Source: Flavobacteriaceae bacterium
Lineage (GTDB): Bacteria; Bacteroidota; Bacteroidia; Flavobacteriales; Flavobacteriaceae
Direction: 5' to 3'
Assembly (NCBI GenBank): GCA_014238425.1
Contig: JABABD010000009.1
Location: 62,001-126,000, forward strand
DNA length: 64,000 nucleotides
Shown: positions 9,000 through 18,975 of the stretch, one piece after another
How the letters are laid out: every line of letters begins with the position of its first letter
How positions within the stretch are numbered: position 1 is the first letter of the stretch
Position numbers and translations under genes: made by a program
The notes under the pieces: generated by a model
What the model was told of the DNA's origin: nothing
Database searches by the model: none
Seen by the model: the letters and a program-made list of their open reading frames with translations, nothing else

Positions 9000-10862
9000 A
9001 TGATATATTTAATAAAATCACATAGAATACTAACAACTATTTGTCTACTCCCTCTAATACTCCCAACAATATTATTAGCGCAACAACCCTTAAATCTTGA
9101 TTTTGAAAAAGAAAGTATTGAAGGTATAGATCGTCCTTGGGGATGGAATAAAACTACTTGGGGAACAACAACATATATATTAGATAGCATAACTGCTAAA
9201 CAAGGAAAGTACAGTTTACATTCTCTATGTATTGATAAAGAATCTCCATGTTTAAAACAATCATTTAGTTTTGATATTGAAGTGTTTGACCTTAAAGAAA
9301 AACAAGTTTCAATATCTGGAAATGTTAAAGGAAAAGGGCTGATGAAACCTGTAAGTTGCTCTATAAATTATACGCTTTATGATGAAAAAACTAAAGAGTA
9401 TGTATATAAAGAGCTTATAAGCGAAAAATTTTCTGGAACTTTTGATTGGAAGAAAATAGTACTGAACTTAAAAGTACCAAAAACTACAACTCAACTTAGT
9501 TTAAGAATTACCCAAGAAGGAAAAGGAGAAGCTTGGTTTGATGGTTTTAAATTGAAAATTGAAAACAAAGAAGTAAAAGAGGTCAATGTGGCCAAAGAAT
9601 TTCATAAAAAACAAATTGATTGGTTACTTAAAAATAGTATTGCTTTTCATTCTCCAATGCCTTTTTCTAAAGAAAGTAAATTTAAAAATGAAGACCTTTC
9701 ATTTTTTAAAGAAGCCATAGATAGTAGTAAAATTGTTGCTTTAGGTGAATCTACTCATGGAACAAGTGAGTTCTTTACATTGAAACATAAATTATTGCAG
9801 TATGCAGTAATAGAATCAGGGTTTAGAATCTTTGCGCTTGAAGATCATTTTATTGTTGGAGAAGAAATAAACAAATATCTAAAAACGGGGAAGGGTACAA
9901 TAAGGGAAGTTACAAGAGGTTTGTTTGAAACTTGGGATAGAGACGAAATAATGAATATGATAATGTGGCTAAGAGAATATAACATAAATCACCCCGATGA
10001 TATGGTGTCTTTTATTGGTTTTGACATTCAAGAAGTTACACGCCCAATAGATAGTTTACAAAGTTTTCTTAAAATCCAAGATCAAAAATTATATAAAGAG
10101 TATTCATTAAGCCTAAATTATTTAAAAGAAAAAGGGAAATATCCTTTTATGGAAAGAGATTCTTTGGTGAAATTAGATTGGATCGATACATCTGAAAAAA
10201 TATTTAATGCATTAAATAGTAAGACAAAAGAATGGTTCGCGACTGCGAAAACAAAAGCAGAAAAAATTAAAATAGAATACGGTTTACAATATGCCAATTT
10301 AATACAGCAGTATTTTAAAGAAGTATTGAATAATGGAACAGATCTTTATAGAGACGAAGCTATGGCCGAAAATGTATCTTGGTATTTTGAAAGAATATAT
10401 CCTGGCACGAAAATGATAGTGTGGGCTCATGATAGTCATGTAAGTAGAGGAGACCATCACAAAGTTTTTACGAATTATAATAGAGGTATTTCTATGGGTT
10501 CTTTTTTGTCTAAAAAATATAAAACAGATTATAAAAGTTTTGGATTAATAACCTATAGTGGAAATTATCTCGCTTTTAAGACTTACTCCTATAAGAAGCA
10601 GACAAAAGTTCCTTTATTTCCGAGTCCATTAGGGTCTTTAGAGGAGGCTTTACATCAAGTCTCTGTAAAAAAGAGGCAAGGTAATTTATTCTTAAACTTA
10701 TCAAAATCAATTAATTGGCTAAATAAACCACTCCCACTACGATTTGCAAATCATGTAAATATAGATTACGGATATTGGGGAAGGATAGTAATTCCTTATC
10801 AATTTGATGCTGTTTTTTTCATTGATAGGACAACCAGTGCAAAACGGGTTGAAATTAAATAA
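9000..10862 (+). CDS. Erythromycin-esterase-like protein with N-terminal carbohydrate-binding-like domain
   Basis: This 620-residue protein has a signal peptide at 1-28 and an N-terminal beta-rich region (30-190), opening LNLDFEKESIEG, of the type found before several exported hydrolases. The erythromycin esterase domain then runs from about 205 to 610. Its hallmarks are ALGESTHGTSEFF (Glu250, His253), FALEDHF, LREYN and WAHDSHVSRG, which supply the conserved Glu/His residues of this metal-independent esterase superfamily. The family includes EreA/EreB, but most Bacteroidota members have unknown substrates, so resistance should not be assumed. It stands alone, preceded by 87 bases of AT-rich sequence. 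Confidence 0.85.
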   Translation: MIYLIKSHRILTTICLLPLILPTILLAQQPLNLDFEKESIEGIDRPWGWNKTTWGTTTYILDSITAKQGKYSLHSLCIDKESPCLKQSFSFDIEVFDLKEKQVSISGNVKGKGLMKPVSCSINYTLYDEKTKEYVYKELISEKFSGTFDWKKIVLNLKVPKTTTQLSLRITQEGKGEAWFDGFKLKIENKEVKEVNVAKEFHKKQIDWLLKNSIAFHSPMPFSKESKFKNEDLSFFKEAIDSSKIVALGESTHGTSEFFTLKHKLLQYAVIESGFRIFALEDHFIVGEEINKYLKTGKGTIREVTRGLFETWDRDEIMNMIMWLREYNINHPDDMVSFIGFDIQEVTRPIDSLQSFLKIQDQKLYKEYSLSLNYLKEKGKYPFMERDSLVKLDWIDTSEKIFNALNSKTKEWFATAKTKAEKIKIEYGLQYANLIQQYFKEVLNNGTDLYRDEAMAENVSWYFERIYPGTKMIVWAHDSHVSRGDHHKVFTNYNRGISMGSFLSKKYKTDYKSFGLITYSGNYLAFKTYSYKKQTKVPLFPSPLGSLEEALHQVSVKKRQGNLFLNLSKSINWLNKPLPLRFANHVNIDYGYWGRIVIPYQFDAVFFIDRTTSAKRVEIK

Positions 10863-10985
10863 TATAAGCTTAAAATGACTTTATCACGCTATACTCATTA
10901 ATGCTCCATTCATTACGAATGTTTGTCTAGAGATAATAATTCATACAGAAATTAATATACAAATCTTAAATAAAAAAGAAAACTT

Positions 10986-13895
10986 ATGTCAATAGTTGAA
11001 TTCACCAGATTAGCGCTATTATTTGCAATAACTTTTTCAATAAGTAATTGCCATGGCCAATCCAATTTAAAAAATGAAGATTTTGATGAATTGAAAAGAA
11101 TCGAAAATGCGCCTTTCTCTCTGTATACTTACACTTTAAAAAACGGGTTAAAATTATACCTTGCTCCAAACGACGAAATACCAAAAATTAGAACATCTAT
11201 AATGGTAAGAGCAGGAAGTGAACAGGAGCCAGATGAGTCTACTGGACTTGCGCATTATTTAGAGCATCTACTTTTTAAGGGAACAGATAAAATTGGTGCT
11301 TTAGATTTTAAAAAAGAAGAGGCAATTTTAGGGAGAATTGAAACGCTTTACGAAAAACATAAAAAAGAAAGAGACACCTTAAAAAGAAAAAAAATATTTG
11401 AACAAATTGACAGTCTGTCTTTCGAATCTTCAAAGTATAGTAATAGTCAAGAATATACTCAAATCATGAAATCTTTGGGCATGTCATTTTTCAATGCTAC
11501 TACGAATGTGAATAGAACAGGTTATATCAATGCAATTCCGTCAAACCAATTAGAAAAATGGTTATTATTAGAAGCCGAACGGTTTAGGAATCCTCAATTT
11601 AGAACATTTCATACAGAACTCGAATCTGTTTATGAGGAGATGAATATTGTAATAGATAATCCTTTTAGATATAACCAAATAAAACTTATTGAAAACCTTT
11701 TTAATAAAGAGCAATATCGTTATAAACATCCTATTGGGGAAATTGAGCATTTAAAGAACCCTTCAATTAAAGAGGTAAAAGAATTCTATAAAAAATATTA
11801 CATCCCTAATAATATGGCTATCCTATTGGTAGGCAATTTTAAAGTTGAAGATGCTTTAAAATATATTGAAAAATCTTTTTCGCAGTTAAAGCCAAAATAT
11901 TTGCCCAAAAAGGGTCCACCTCAATTTAAACCATTACAAAGTATAAAGGAAGAAAGTACTCATACAGTAAATAAGAGGGTTTTAATGATGGGATATCGTT
12001 TTGATGGATATGGTTCTAAAGATGCTCTATTAATGGAATTTACTGAAATGATGTTGTATAATGGCATTGCGGGATTTTTTGATACAAATATTATAAATCA
12101 GCAAAAAGTAGGATATTTATCAACAACACCCGTATTTCATGATGACTTCTCTGTACATGTTATTTCAGCTGAACCAAATAAGAATCAATCTCTTAAAGAA
12201 GTCAGAGATATTATTCTCAAAGAAATAGATAAAGTAAAAAAAGGTGATTTTCCTGATTGGTTGATAGATGCTACCAGAAACCTGCTTAAGAAAAATTATA
12301 TGTCCTTAATTAGTCATAATAATGGGAAAATACGGCTTTTAGAAGATGCTTTTATTAATGATATTAAATTAATGGAACTTTTCGATAAGATGAAGAAATT
12401 TGATAATTTATCAAAAAATGATATTGTTGATTTTGTAAAAAAACATTACGTAAATTATAGTGTCATTTATGGTAAACCAACAATAAAATCTGATTTAATA
12501 AAGATTAATAAACCAAAAATAACTGCTCTTAATAACAATTCAAGAAAGTCTTCAGAATTTAAAAAATCTCTAGAGAAATTACCTACAACAGAGTTAAGTT
12601 ATGACCCTATTAAATTTAAAGATGAGATTTCAAAACACGCACTAAAAAATAATGCAAATTTATTCTTCACTAAGAACAAAGTAAATGATCTATTTGATTT
12701 AAAAATAGTTTTTGACACCAAAAAGAGTAACCCATATACACAAATAATAGAAAGCTATTTAAAAAAAGGAGGGACAACTAATAAATCTCAAAAAAAGTTA
12801 CAGCAAAACTTTTTGATCTTAGGATCAAGACTAAGGGTTTATTCAGACAATAACTCGTTTACAATTCGAATTTCAGGGTTGTCCAATTATTTAGACCAAA
12901 CGGTTGCACTTGTAAACGAATTAATTACAGATATTCAACCAGATGAAGACATTTTGCTTGCAGTTAAAGAAGAAGCTATAAAAACTCTTGATAACATAAA
13001 TAAGAATAAACCTCAGCTAAGCAATCATTCTATGAAGACAGTATTATATGGAAAAAATGCTGCATTAGAATATGTATTAACAGAACGAGATTTAAAAAAT
13101 ATAAACATTAATGAAGTTATATCACAAATTTCTAATTTATTAAACAGTCCTTATGAACTATTTTTTTACGGAAATAAAAGTAAAGATGATGTATTGAAAA
13201 TTTTGAATAAAGAATTAATAGGAGGTAAAAAAATTAAGCAGCCAGAGTTCAAAGACCCGCATATGTTTACAAAAACAACAAAAGATAAGGTATATCTAAA
13301 TAATTTTAAGTCTAAAAAAATTGATTTTTGGTTAATTTCAAAAATAGGAACTAACACTAGTGATCTAGACTTTATGTCATATACTTTTAACTCTTATTTT
13401 AATGATATTTTAAATACAGAACTTAGAGAATCACGCGGTTTAGCCTATTCTGTAAGTACTGTATTTCAAATTCCAAGTCTTGCTAATGATAAGCCATTTC
13501 TTTTTTACTGCAAAGTGGGCACACAAAATGACAAATATGAAGAAGCTATTAAAATTAGCAGTAATCTTATCAAAGAGATGCCTTTAAAAGAAGAAATATT
13601 TAATGTAATTAGGCAAAAATTATTGAAGTCCTGGAAATCTCATAGAATAATTAATAATGATAAACTTTACTGGTTCAAGCGCAGAAAGAATAAAAATTTA
13701 GAATCAGATCCTTTTGAATCTTATATAGAAGGTTTAGAAAATTTAACCTTTGATGATTTCAAAATATTTTACAACAAATGGATAAAAAATAATCCTATAG
13801 AAATTTTGATTGTTGGTGATTTAGAAGAGATATCTCAATCAAAATTGAAACAGTTTGGTGAAATAATTATTATAGATAATATCATAAATGAATAA
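10986..13895 (+). CDS. M16-family zinc peptidase (insulinase/pitrilysin type), full two-half protein
   Basis: This 969-residue exported protein has an N-terminal signal ending near FSISNCHGQS, possibly a lipoprotein with Cys23. The inverted zinc motif HxxEH is present as HYLEH (His90, Glu93, His94). The distal Glu ligand lies in ELESVYEEMN about 130 residues later. The second half (about 540-960) is an inactive M16 repeat that forms the clam-shell with the first and includes RESRGLAYSV, the substrate-binding R/Y loop. The length matches periplasmic PqqL-type peptidases. It probably degrades peptides in the envelope. It is followed after 33 bases by a small secreted-protein gene. Confidence 0.9.
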   Translation: MSIVEFTRLALLFAITFSISNCHGQSNLKNEDFDELKRIENAPFSLYTYTLKNGLKLYLAPNDEIPKIRTSIMVRAGSEQEPDESTGLAHYLEHLLFKGTDKIGALDFKKEEAILGRIETLYEKHKKERDTLKRKKIFEQIDSLSFESSKYSNSQEYTQIMKSLGMSFFNATTNVNRTGYINAIPSNQLEKWLLLEAERFRNPQFRTFHTELESVYEEMNIVIDNPFRYNQIKLIENLFNKEQYRYKHPIGEIEHLKNPSIKEVKEFYKKYYIPNNMAILLVGNFKVEDALKYIEKSFSQLKPKYLPKKGPPQFKPLQSIKEESTHTVNKRVLMMGYRFDGYGSKDALLMEFTEMMLYNGIAGFFDTNIINQQKVGYLSTTPVFHDDFSVHVISAEPNKNQSLKEVRDIILKEIDKVKKGDFPDWLIDATRNLLKKNYMSLISHNNGKIRLLEDAFINDIKLMELFDKMKKFDNLSKNDIVDFVKKHYVNYSVIYGKPTIKSDLIKINKPKITALNNNSRKSSEFKKSLEKLPTTELSYDPIKFKDEISKHALKNNANLFFTKNKVNDLFDLKIVFDTKKSNPYTQIIESYLKKGGTTNKSQKKLQQNFLILGSRLRVYSDNNSFTIRISGLSNYLDQTVALVNELITDIQPDEDILLAVKEEAIKTLDNINKNKPQLSNHSMKTVLYGKNAALEYVLTERDLKNININEVISQISNLLNSPYELFFYGNKSKDDVLKILNKELIGGKKIKQPEFKDPHMFTKTTKDKVYLNNFKSKKIDFWLISKIGTNTSDLDFMSYTFNSYFNDILNTELRESRGLAYSVSTVFQIPSLANDKPFLFYCKVGTQNDKYEEAIKISSNLIKEMPLKEEIFNVIRQKLLKSWKSHRIINNDKLYWFKRRKNKNLESDPFESYIEGLENLTFDDFKIFYNKWIKNNPIEILIVGDLEEISQSKLKQFGEIIIIDNIINE

Positions 13896-13928
13896 CTAAA
13901 ATATTAATAAATCAAAATAATTAGAAAT

Positions 13929-14504
13929 ATGAAAAAATATATAACAGTAATCGTATTAATCTTTGCATCTCTAGTACTAAACGCTCAAAGTGATAAAACC
14001 TCTAAATCGGTTGTGGGAAAAAGCAATTCCGAAATTGGAATTTTAGATGCAAATAATCCAGATGGCGAAAATAGCGAACAATCTATTATAACAGCCCTTG
14101 TTAATAAACATTGGAATGGAGTTGGTATGTTAATGAGTAAAAAAGCAACATTTACTATGGATTGGCAAAGAGTGTTAGGCAATCAATTTATAAAACTCGA
14201 ATTTCAAAACAAACGAAAATCAAAGAATAACAAAGATATTATATTTAGAGCAACCGCCTTTTACAAAATAGTAAATGATACAACGGTAACTGGAAATTGG
14301 TTTGACAACAGAGGTATGTCCTTTCCGTTAAAAGGTCACATAAAAGAGAACGAGCTAACTATTCTTTGGGGAAGTAATGAAACAGAAATGGGCAAAACCA
14401 TATATCGTTATACAAACGATAATATAATAACCGTTGAAGATTTTATAATGAACAATGGAAAGTACTATAAATTTGGTAGTGCAACTTATAATACAAAAGA
14501 TTAA
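13929..14504 (+). CDS. Small secreted protein of unknown function
   Basis: This 191-residue product has a clear signal peptide (MKKYITVIVLIFASLVLNAQ). Its mature part is beta-rich, with repeated tryptophans (KHWNGVGM, MDWQRVL, GNWFDNRG, ILWGSNE) spaced like a small calycin or DUF1579-like barrel. I cannot assign a family. It lies 33 bases after the M16 peptidase and may be co-expressed with it. The 79-residue frame that follows may belong to the same operon. Confidence 0.65.
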   Translation: MKKYITVIVLIFASLVLNAQSDKTSKSVVGKSNSEIGILDANNPDGENSEQSIITALVNKHWNGVGMLMSKKATFTMDWQRVLGNQFIKLEFQNKRKSKNNKDIIFRATAFYKIVNDTTVTGNWFDNRGMSFPLKGHIKENELTILWGSNETEMGKTIYRYTNDNIITVEDFIMNNGKYYKFGSATYNTKD

Positions 14505-14530
14505 TACACAAACGCACAAGATAACAGTTT

Positions 14531-14770
14531 ATGAGAGATGTTAACCCTAAAACATTACCAACAATGACGTATGTAAACAGCTCACATGATTTTTTGTTGA
14601 CTTTTGAAGGTGAGTTAGCACAGCAAATGCCTGCAATTCTTACCCAATGTATCTTACCATTTAATAGAAAAGTAAGTTACTATGCTTGGCAACATCATTC
14701 CAATGAAATAAAAACTTTAATCCAACAAATTAACAATTCAAAATACTTACCATTTTGTCTCAAAAACTAA
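14531..14770 (+). CDS. Short hypothetical frame, possibly not a gene
   Basis: The 79-residue frame begins 26 bases after the preceding stop. It has no signal peptide, membrane segment or recognised domain. Its composition (many Gln, His and Asn) is plausible for a real protein, but the length and lack of family leave it doubtful. It could be a remnant of a longer gene. The 151 bases after it before the sensor kinase hold nothing that I recognise. Confidence 0.25.
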   Translation: MRDVNPKTLPTMTYVNSSHDFLLTFEGELAQQMPAILTQCILPFNRKVSYYAWQHHSNEIKTLIQQINNSKYLPFCLKN

Positions 14771-14921
14771 ATTGAGACATCAACTCACAAAAGATTGTTT
14801 GCTTAAAGGATTTAAAGAGATAGTTTTAGTTCTCATTGCTGAAAGAAGTGCTAAGGTATTAGGAAATATAAACTTAAAATTCTTTAATCTGAGCATTAGC
14901 AAGAATTAAAAATTAACACCT

Positions 14922-15914
14922 ATGTTTGGTAATGGTTTCTTTAAAAAGCTTGTTAACCTATCTTCTGAAGGAATTATAATAACCGATATAAACGGACTAA
15001 TTATTTTCGCGAATAACAAAGCTCTAAACATGTTCGTATATGAGAAAAAAGAGCTTCTAGGGCAAAAAATTGAAATACTAATTCCGAAAGATTCACAGCT
15101 AGAGCATGTTAAGTTAAGAAAAGAGTACATAAATTCTCCTAATAGCAGACCTCATGGACAAGGATTAGATGTCTATGCTGTAAAAAAAGATAATTCTCAT
15201 TTTCAGGTAGAGGTAAGTCTTTCCGTGCTAGAAGAAGGAGATAGCCGGTATACCGTAAGTATTATATCAGATATCACTAAAAGAAAACAGAAAGAAAAAA
15301 AAATACAGAGATTTATTGCAGAACAACAAGATCTGAAAAATGCTCATATTAAATCTCAGTTAGAGGTCTTAAAAAATCAAATAAGCCCTCATTATCTATT
15401 CAACTGCCTAAGTATTTTATACACTTTAATAGAATCGGAACCAAATAAAGCCCAGTTATTTGCAAAAAAGATATCTGAAACTTATGGTTATGTACTTGAG
15501 ACTAGAAATAAGAAATGGGTTCACTTAAGTAGTGAAATTTCATTTTTAAACAATTATGTTTTTTTGCAAGAAATCAGGTTTGGTGATAAGTTCAAGTTAA
15601 CACTTGAAGAAGGTATAGAACAAGAAAATGCTTACATCATACCTCTTGCTATACAAACGCTCATTGAAAACGTGTTTAAACACAATAAACTTTCTTCTTC
15701 AAAAAAACTGGATATTTCTCTCAGAATAAAGAACGGAGGCGTTTTAGTTCGTAATACAATTACTCAAAAGGACTATGAAAAAAAATCTTTTGGCGTAGGG
15801 CTAGAAAACCTAATAAAACAATATAGCCTTGTGTCTTCTGAAGTTCCATTAATTACAACTAATGGAAAAACTTATGAAGTTTGGGTTCCCATTTTTAAAA
15901 ATATGATTCAATGA
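14922..15914 (+). CDS. PAS-domain sensor histidine kinase of the LytS/YehU type
   Basis: This 330-residue protein has a PAS domain (about residues 5-125, opening LVNLSSEGIIITDINGLIIF), a linker coiled coil (128-150) and a His_kinase (LytS-type) domain. The phosphoacceptor is His157 in NQISPHYLFNCLS. The ATP-binding N box is QTLIENVFKHNK and the G box is GVGLENLIKQY. There is no transmembrane segment, so sensing is cytosolic. The stop overlaps the start of the response-regulator gene by four bases (ATGA), showing a translationally coupled two-component pair. Confidence 0.9.
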   Translation: MFGNGFFKKLVNLSSEGIIITDINGLIIFANNKALNMFVYEKKELLGQKIEILIPKDSQLEHVKLRKEYINSPNSRPHGQGLDVYAVKKDNSHFQVEVSLSVLEEGDSRYTVSIISDITKRKQKEKKIQRFIAEQQDLKNAHIKSQLEVLKNQISPHYLFNCLSILYTLIESEPNKAQLFAKKISETYGYVLETRNKKWVHLSSEISFLNNYVFLQEIRFGDKFKLTLEEGIEQENAYIIPLAIQTLIENVFKHNKLSSSKKLDISLRIKNGGVLVRNTITQKDYEKKSFGVGLENLIKQYSLVSSEVPLITTNGKTYEVWVPIFKNMIQ

Positions 15915-16663
15915 CCAAAGTCTTGATTATAGAAGATGAAGAAGCATCTAGTGATTATCTAGTTAAGTTGTTAAGTGAGAGTAGCTTAATAGTTAAAGTA
16001 CTCTCAATAATCACAAGTGTTGAGGATTCAATTAATTGGTTCTCTGAAAACGATCATCCAGATATAATTTTCATGGATGTTCAGCTATCAGATGGGCAAT
16101 CTTTTGAAATTTTTAATAATATAAAGGTTTTGAGTCCTGTGATATTTGTTACAGCTCATGATGAATATGCCATTCACGCCTTCAAAACAACAGGTATTGA
16201 TTATCTATTAAAGCCTATAAGTAAACTAGATTTAAATAACTCTCTTAATAAGTATTTTGAGAATAAATTACTTATCTACAATAGTATTGACAAAAACGAT
16301 GCAAGTCTAAATAATCTGACCTTAAACAAAGAGTTCAAGGAACGTTTTCTTGTTAAGGAAGGAAATCAATTCATTCCAATAAAAATTGAGGACGTTGCTT
16401 ATTTTTACTGGTCAGATTATGCCTTTTTAAGAAAGTTTGATGGTAAATCTTATTTAATAAATCATTCATTAAATCAATTAGAGGAATTAATTCCTCCACA
16501 TCTCTTTATTAGGATAAATAGACAGATGATTGCAAATATCAATGCTATAGAGAGTTTTGTTAAGAGAGAAAAATTCTATGACATTAAACTTATACCAAAG
16601 TTTCCTGAAATGGTAACGATAAGTAAAGAAAGCTACCTTAATTTAAAAAAAATATTATCATAA
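15911..16663 (+). CDS. LytTR-family response regulator
   Basis: This 250-residue protein has a receiver domain (1-120) with acidic pocket E8/D9, phosphoacceptor Asp56 in IIFMDVQLSDG, and KPI at the end. A C-terminal LytTR DNA-binding domain follows at about 150-248, with FLVKEGNQFIPIKIEDVAYF and the LFIRINRQMIANINAIE stretch. LytTR proteins bind pairs of short direct repeats about 21 bp apart. Exactly such repeats lie just after this gene (16682-16733), before a surface-protein gene. That gene is therefore a likely target (inference). Confidence 0.92.
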   Translation: MTKVLIIEDEEASSDYLVKLLSESSLIVKVLSIITSVEDSINWFSENDHPDIIFMDVQLSDGQSFEIFNNIKVLSPVIFVTAHDEYAIHAFKTTGIDYLLKPISKLDLNNSLNKYFENKLLIYNSIDKNDASLNNLTLNKEFKERFLVKEGNQFIPIKIEDVAYFYWSDYAFLRKFDGKSYLINHSLNQLEELIPPHLFIRINRQMIANINAIESFVKREKFYDIKLIPKFPEMVTISKESYLNLKKILS

Positions 16664-16681
16664 AAGCCAATGCAATAGTAA

Positions 16682-16733
16682 TTTCATCTCTAGATTAGTT
16701 CGTTTCGTCGTTAAAATAGATCATTTCATCGTT
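16682..16733. promoter_or_regulatory. Three 21-bp-phased direct repeats, putative LytTR operator
   Basis: The core TTTCATC/TTTCGTC occurs at 16682 (TTTCATCTCT), 16703 (TTTCGTCGTT) and 16724 (TTTCATCGTT). The starts are exactly 21 bases apart, or two helical turns. The last two share 13 of 16 positions including flanks. LytTR regulators bind 9-10 bp direct repeats with this spacing. The array lies between the LytTR gene and the repeat-protein gene starting at 16799, ending 65 bases before its ATG. Binding itself is inferred. Confidence 0.6.
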
Positions 16734-16798
16734 TTTTTAATTTTTTAATTCGGCTTTGCGTCCTAGTTTTACCCAAAACCCCAAACCTAAACTACCAA

Positions 16799-18838
16799 AT
16801 GAAAAAATATGCTTTATACTTAATCTTATACTGTTCGGTCTCGGTTGCCCAAGTCGGTATAAATACCACCTCTCCTGACCCATCGTCAATATTAGATATT
16901 ACCAGTACTAACGCTGGTCTATTGATACCAAGGATTTCTCTTACTTCAACAAGTGATACAGCAACAATATCTGGAACTGAGGCATCAAGTCTACTTATTT
17001 ATAACATAGCCACTGTATCTGATGTTACCCCAGGTTTTTATTTTTGGAATGGTACTCGTTGGGAAAAAATTGTCTCAGATTCATTATTGGCTAGCTCTAT
17101 AGGTTGGAGCACCTTAGGGAATTCGGGAACCGTGAATGGTACAAATTTTATCGGCACCTCAGATAACCAGAATTTAGATATCAGAACTGATAATGCCATA
17201 AGAGCGCGGATTACAACTTCTGGTCAAATAGAAATTCTGAATACAGGTGGATCCATCTTTTTAGGCAACAATGCTGGAGAAAATGATGATTTAGTAAACC
17301 GAGACAATATATTCATAGGTGAAAGCTCGGGCTATTCAAATACCAATGGTGAGAACAATGTAGTAATAGGAAATAGCGCCTTGAGTTCGAACACTTCTAC
17401 CTCATGGAATGTAGCAATAGGAAACTTTGCATTGAGAGACAATACAGCTAGTTTAAATACCGCCATTGGTTTTAGAGCATTGAGAGGAAACACCACTGGT
17501 TCTAAAAATATTGGTATAGGCTATCAAAGTTTATTGAATAATACAACTGGATCTAAAAATGTTGCTCTGGGCAACAACGCACTCTTGTCAAATACATTGG
17601 GTACCGACAATACAGCAGTTGGCGATGAGTCTATGATACTAAATACAACTGGTATAGGTAACGGTGCCTTTGGATGGAGGTCTCTTTATAGTAATACAAC
17701 TGGATCCTTGAATTCAGCATTTGGTAATAGAAGCCTACAATTTAACACCTCTGGAAATCAAAATACTGCTCTAGGAACGTTAAGTCTTCAAAATAATACG
17801 ACAGGAGATAATAATGTAGCGGTTGGAGTTCAAGCATTGAATAGGAATACCATTGGTGAAGATAATATTGCTCTCGGTTATAGAGCATTGTTTTTCAATA
17901 CATCTGGCACAAAAAATGTTGCGTTGGGTTATGAATCTTTAAATGACAACACAACTGGTTATCAAAACAATAGTATAGGAGATGAATCATTGCACGATAA
18001 CACAACCGGTTATCACAATAATGGTCTAGGTTATCGCACGCTATATAATAATACAACTGGTTATGAAAACATTGCTATAGGAGATCAGGCTCTTTATAAT
18101 AATATAACTGGTATTTACAACAACACAATAGGATATAGGTCAATGTTCAGTAATTCTAGTGGAGAATATAATATTGGGTTTGGATATGAAACATTGTACG
18201 ACAATGTTTCAGGAAACTATAATATTGCCATCGGATTTCAATCACTTTATAATAATACTGCTAGTGATAATTTTGCTATTGGAAGTCAAGCTTTGTACTC
18301 AAATACCACAGGCACAAACAATATTGGGTTGGGTTACAGTCCTCTACTTTTTAATACAACGGGGCAATCAAATATTTCTGTAGGAAGAGAATCATCCCGA
18401 AATAATACAGTAGGTAATAATAGCGTGACCATTGGTGACAGCTCTAATTACAATAATCAAACTGGGTCAAATAGCGTAGTTATTGGGCACGAGGCAGGTT
18501 TTGGAACAGGTTTAACATCGACCTCTGGAAACGTACTCATTGGTTATCAAGCTGGTTATCAGAATATTAATTCTAATAAACTCTATATTGAAAATACAAA
18601 TTCATTAACTCCTTTAATTGGAGGTGATTTTACAACAAATCGAGTTGGCATCAATACAGATACTACCACAGGTTTAACTCATACACTAACTGTTGGTGGC
18701 AACGTCAAGATAGATACGCTCATAAACATTAAACCAGGAACTGCTCCCGTAACACCTGCGACAGGTGATGTTTACTACGACGCAGCAGCAAATAAATTAC
18801 GAGTATATACTGGTAGCGTTTGGGAAGATTTAAATTAA
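16799..18838 (+). CDS. Adhesin-like surface protein with 17-residue repeats
   Basis: This 679-residue protein has a signal peptide (1-18) and an opening VGINTTSPDPSSILDI, common to a family of Bacteroidota surface proteins. A WNGTRWEKI segment lies near 95. About 23 tandem 17-residue repeats at residues 181-568 follow the pattern NTTGxxNxAIGxxALxx. A tail with VGINTDTTTG and VYTGSVWEDLN closes the protein. Regular spacing of Gly, Asn and small hydrophobics suggests a beta-roll stalk, comparable to YadA-type heads. A T9SS sorting domain is not evident. Placement after a LytTR operator suggests two-component control. Adhesion is an inference. Confidence 0.75.
   Translation: MKKYALYLILYCSVSVAQVGINTTSPDPSSILDITSTNAGLLIPRISLTSTSDTATISGTEASSLLIYNIATVSDVTPGFYFWNGTRWEKIVSDSLLASSIGWSTLGNSGTVNGTNFIGTSDNQNLDIRTDNAIRARITTSGQIEILNTGGSIFLGNNAGENDDLVNRDNIFIGESSGYSNTNGENNVVIGNSALSSNTSTSWNVAIGNFALRDNTASLNTAIGFRALRGNTTGSKNIGIGYQSLLNNTTGSKNVALGNNALLSNTLGTDNTAVGDESMILNTTGIGNGAFGWRSLYSNTTGSLNSAFGNRSLQFNTSGNQNTALGTLSLQNNTTGDNNVAVGVQALNRNTIGEDNIALGYRALFFNTSGTKNVALGYESLNDNTTGYQNNSIGDESLHDNTTGYHNNGLGYRTLYNNTTGYENIAIGDQALYNNITGIYNNTIGYRSMFSNSSGEYNIGFGYETLYDNVSGNYNIAIGFQSLYNNTASDNFAIGSQALYSNTTGTNNIGLGYSPLLFNTTGQSNISVGRESSRNNTVGNNSVTIGDSSNYNNQTGSNSVVIGHEAGFGTGLTSTSGNVLIGYQAGYQNINSNKLYIENTNSLTPLIGGDFTTNRVGINTDTTTGLTHTLTVGGNVKIDTLINIKPGTAPVTPATGDVYYDAAANKLRVYTGSVWEDLN
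17339..18504 (+). repeat. Array of 51-bp coding repeats (17-residue period)
   Basis: About 23 units of 51 bp encode NTTG-xx-N-x-A-x-G-xx-x-L-xx. Two units are 16 residues long (one near the third unit and one around NTASDNFAIGSQ). This breaks the DNA period by 3 bp and keeps the frame. Units differ at many third positions, so the array is old and not a recent expansion. Confidence 0.8.
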
Positions 18839-18975
18839 AGTTAATAAGAATAATTCATCATTATAAAACTAGCTCTTAGGTGTTTTTTTTAAGCAGTAAA
18901 CACCTTACCTCTTAAAGCCAATCAACTTAGATTTAAGAAAAAATGAACTAAAATAATGATGTATTAGGTTGAGAA

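Noticed and set aside
9000..10862. Macrolide resistance from the erythromycin-esterase-like gene
   Set aside because: The family is broad in Bacteroidota with mostly unknown substrates. The sequence alone gives no support for macrolide hydrolysis.
17339..18504. Regular 51-bp repeats considered as a CRISPR-like array
   Set aside because: The repeats keep a single reading frame, have no unique spacers and no cas genes are nearby. They encode a protein repeat.
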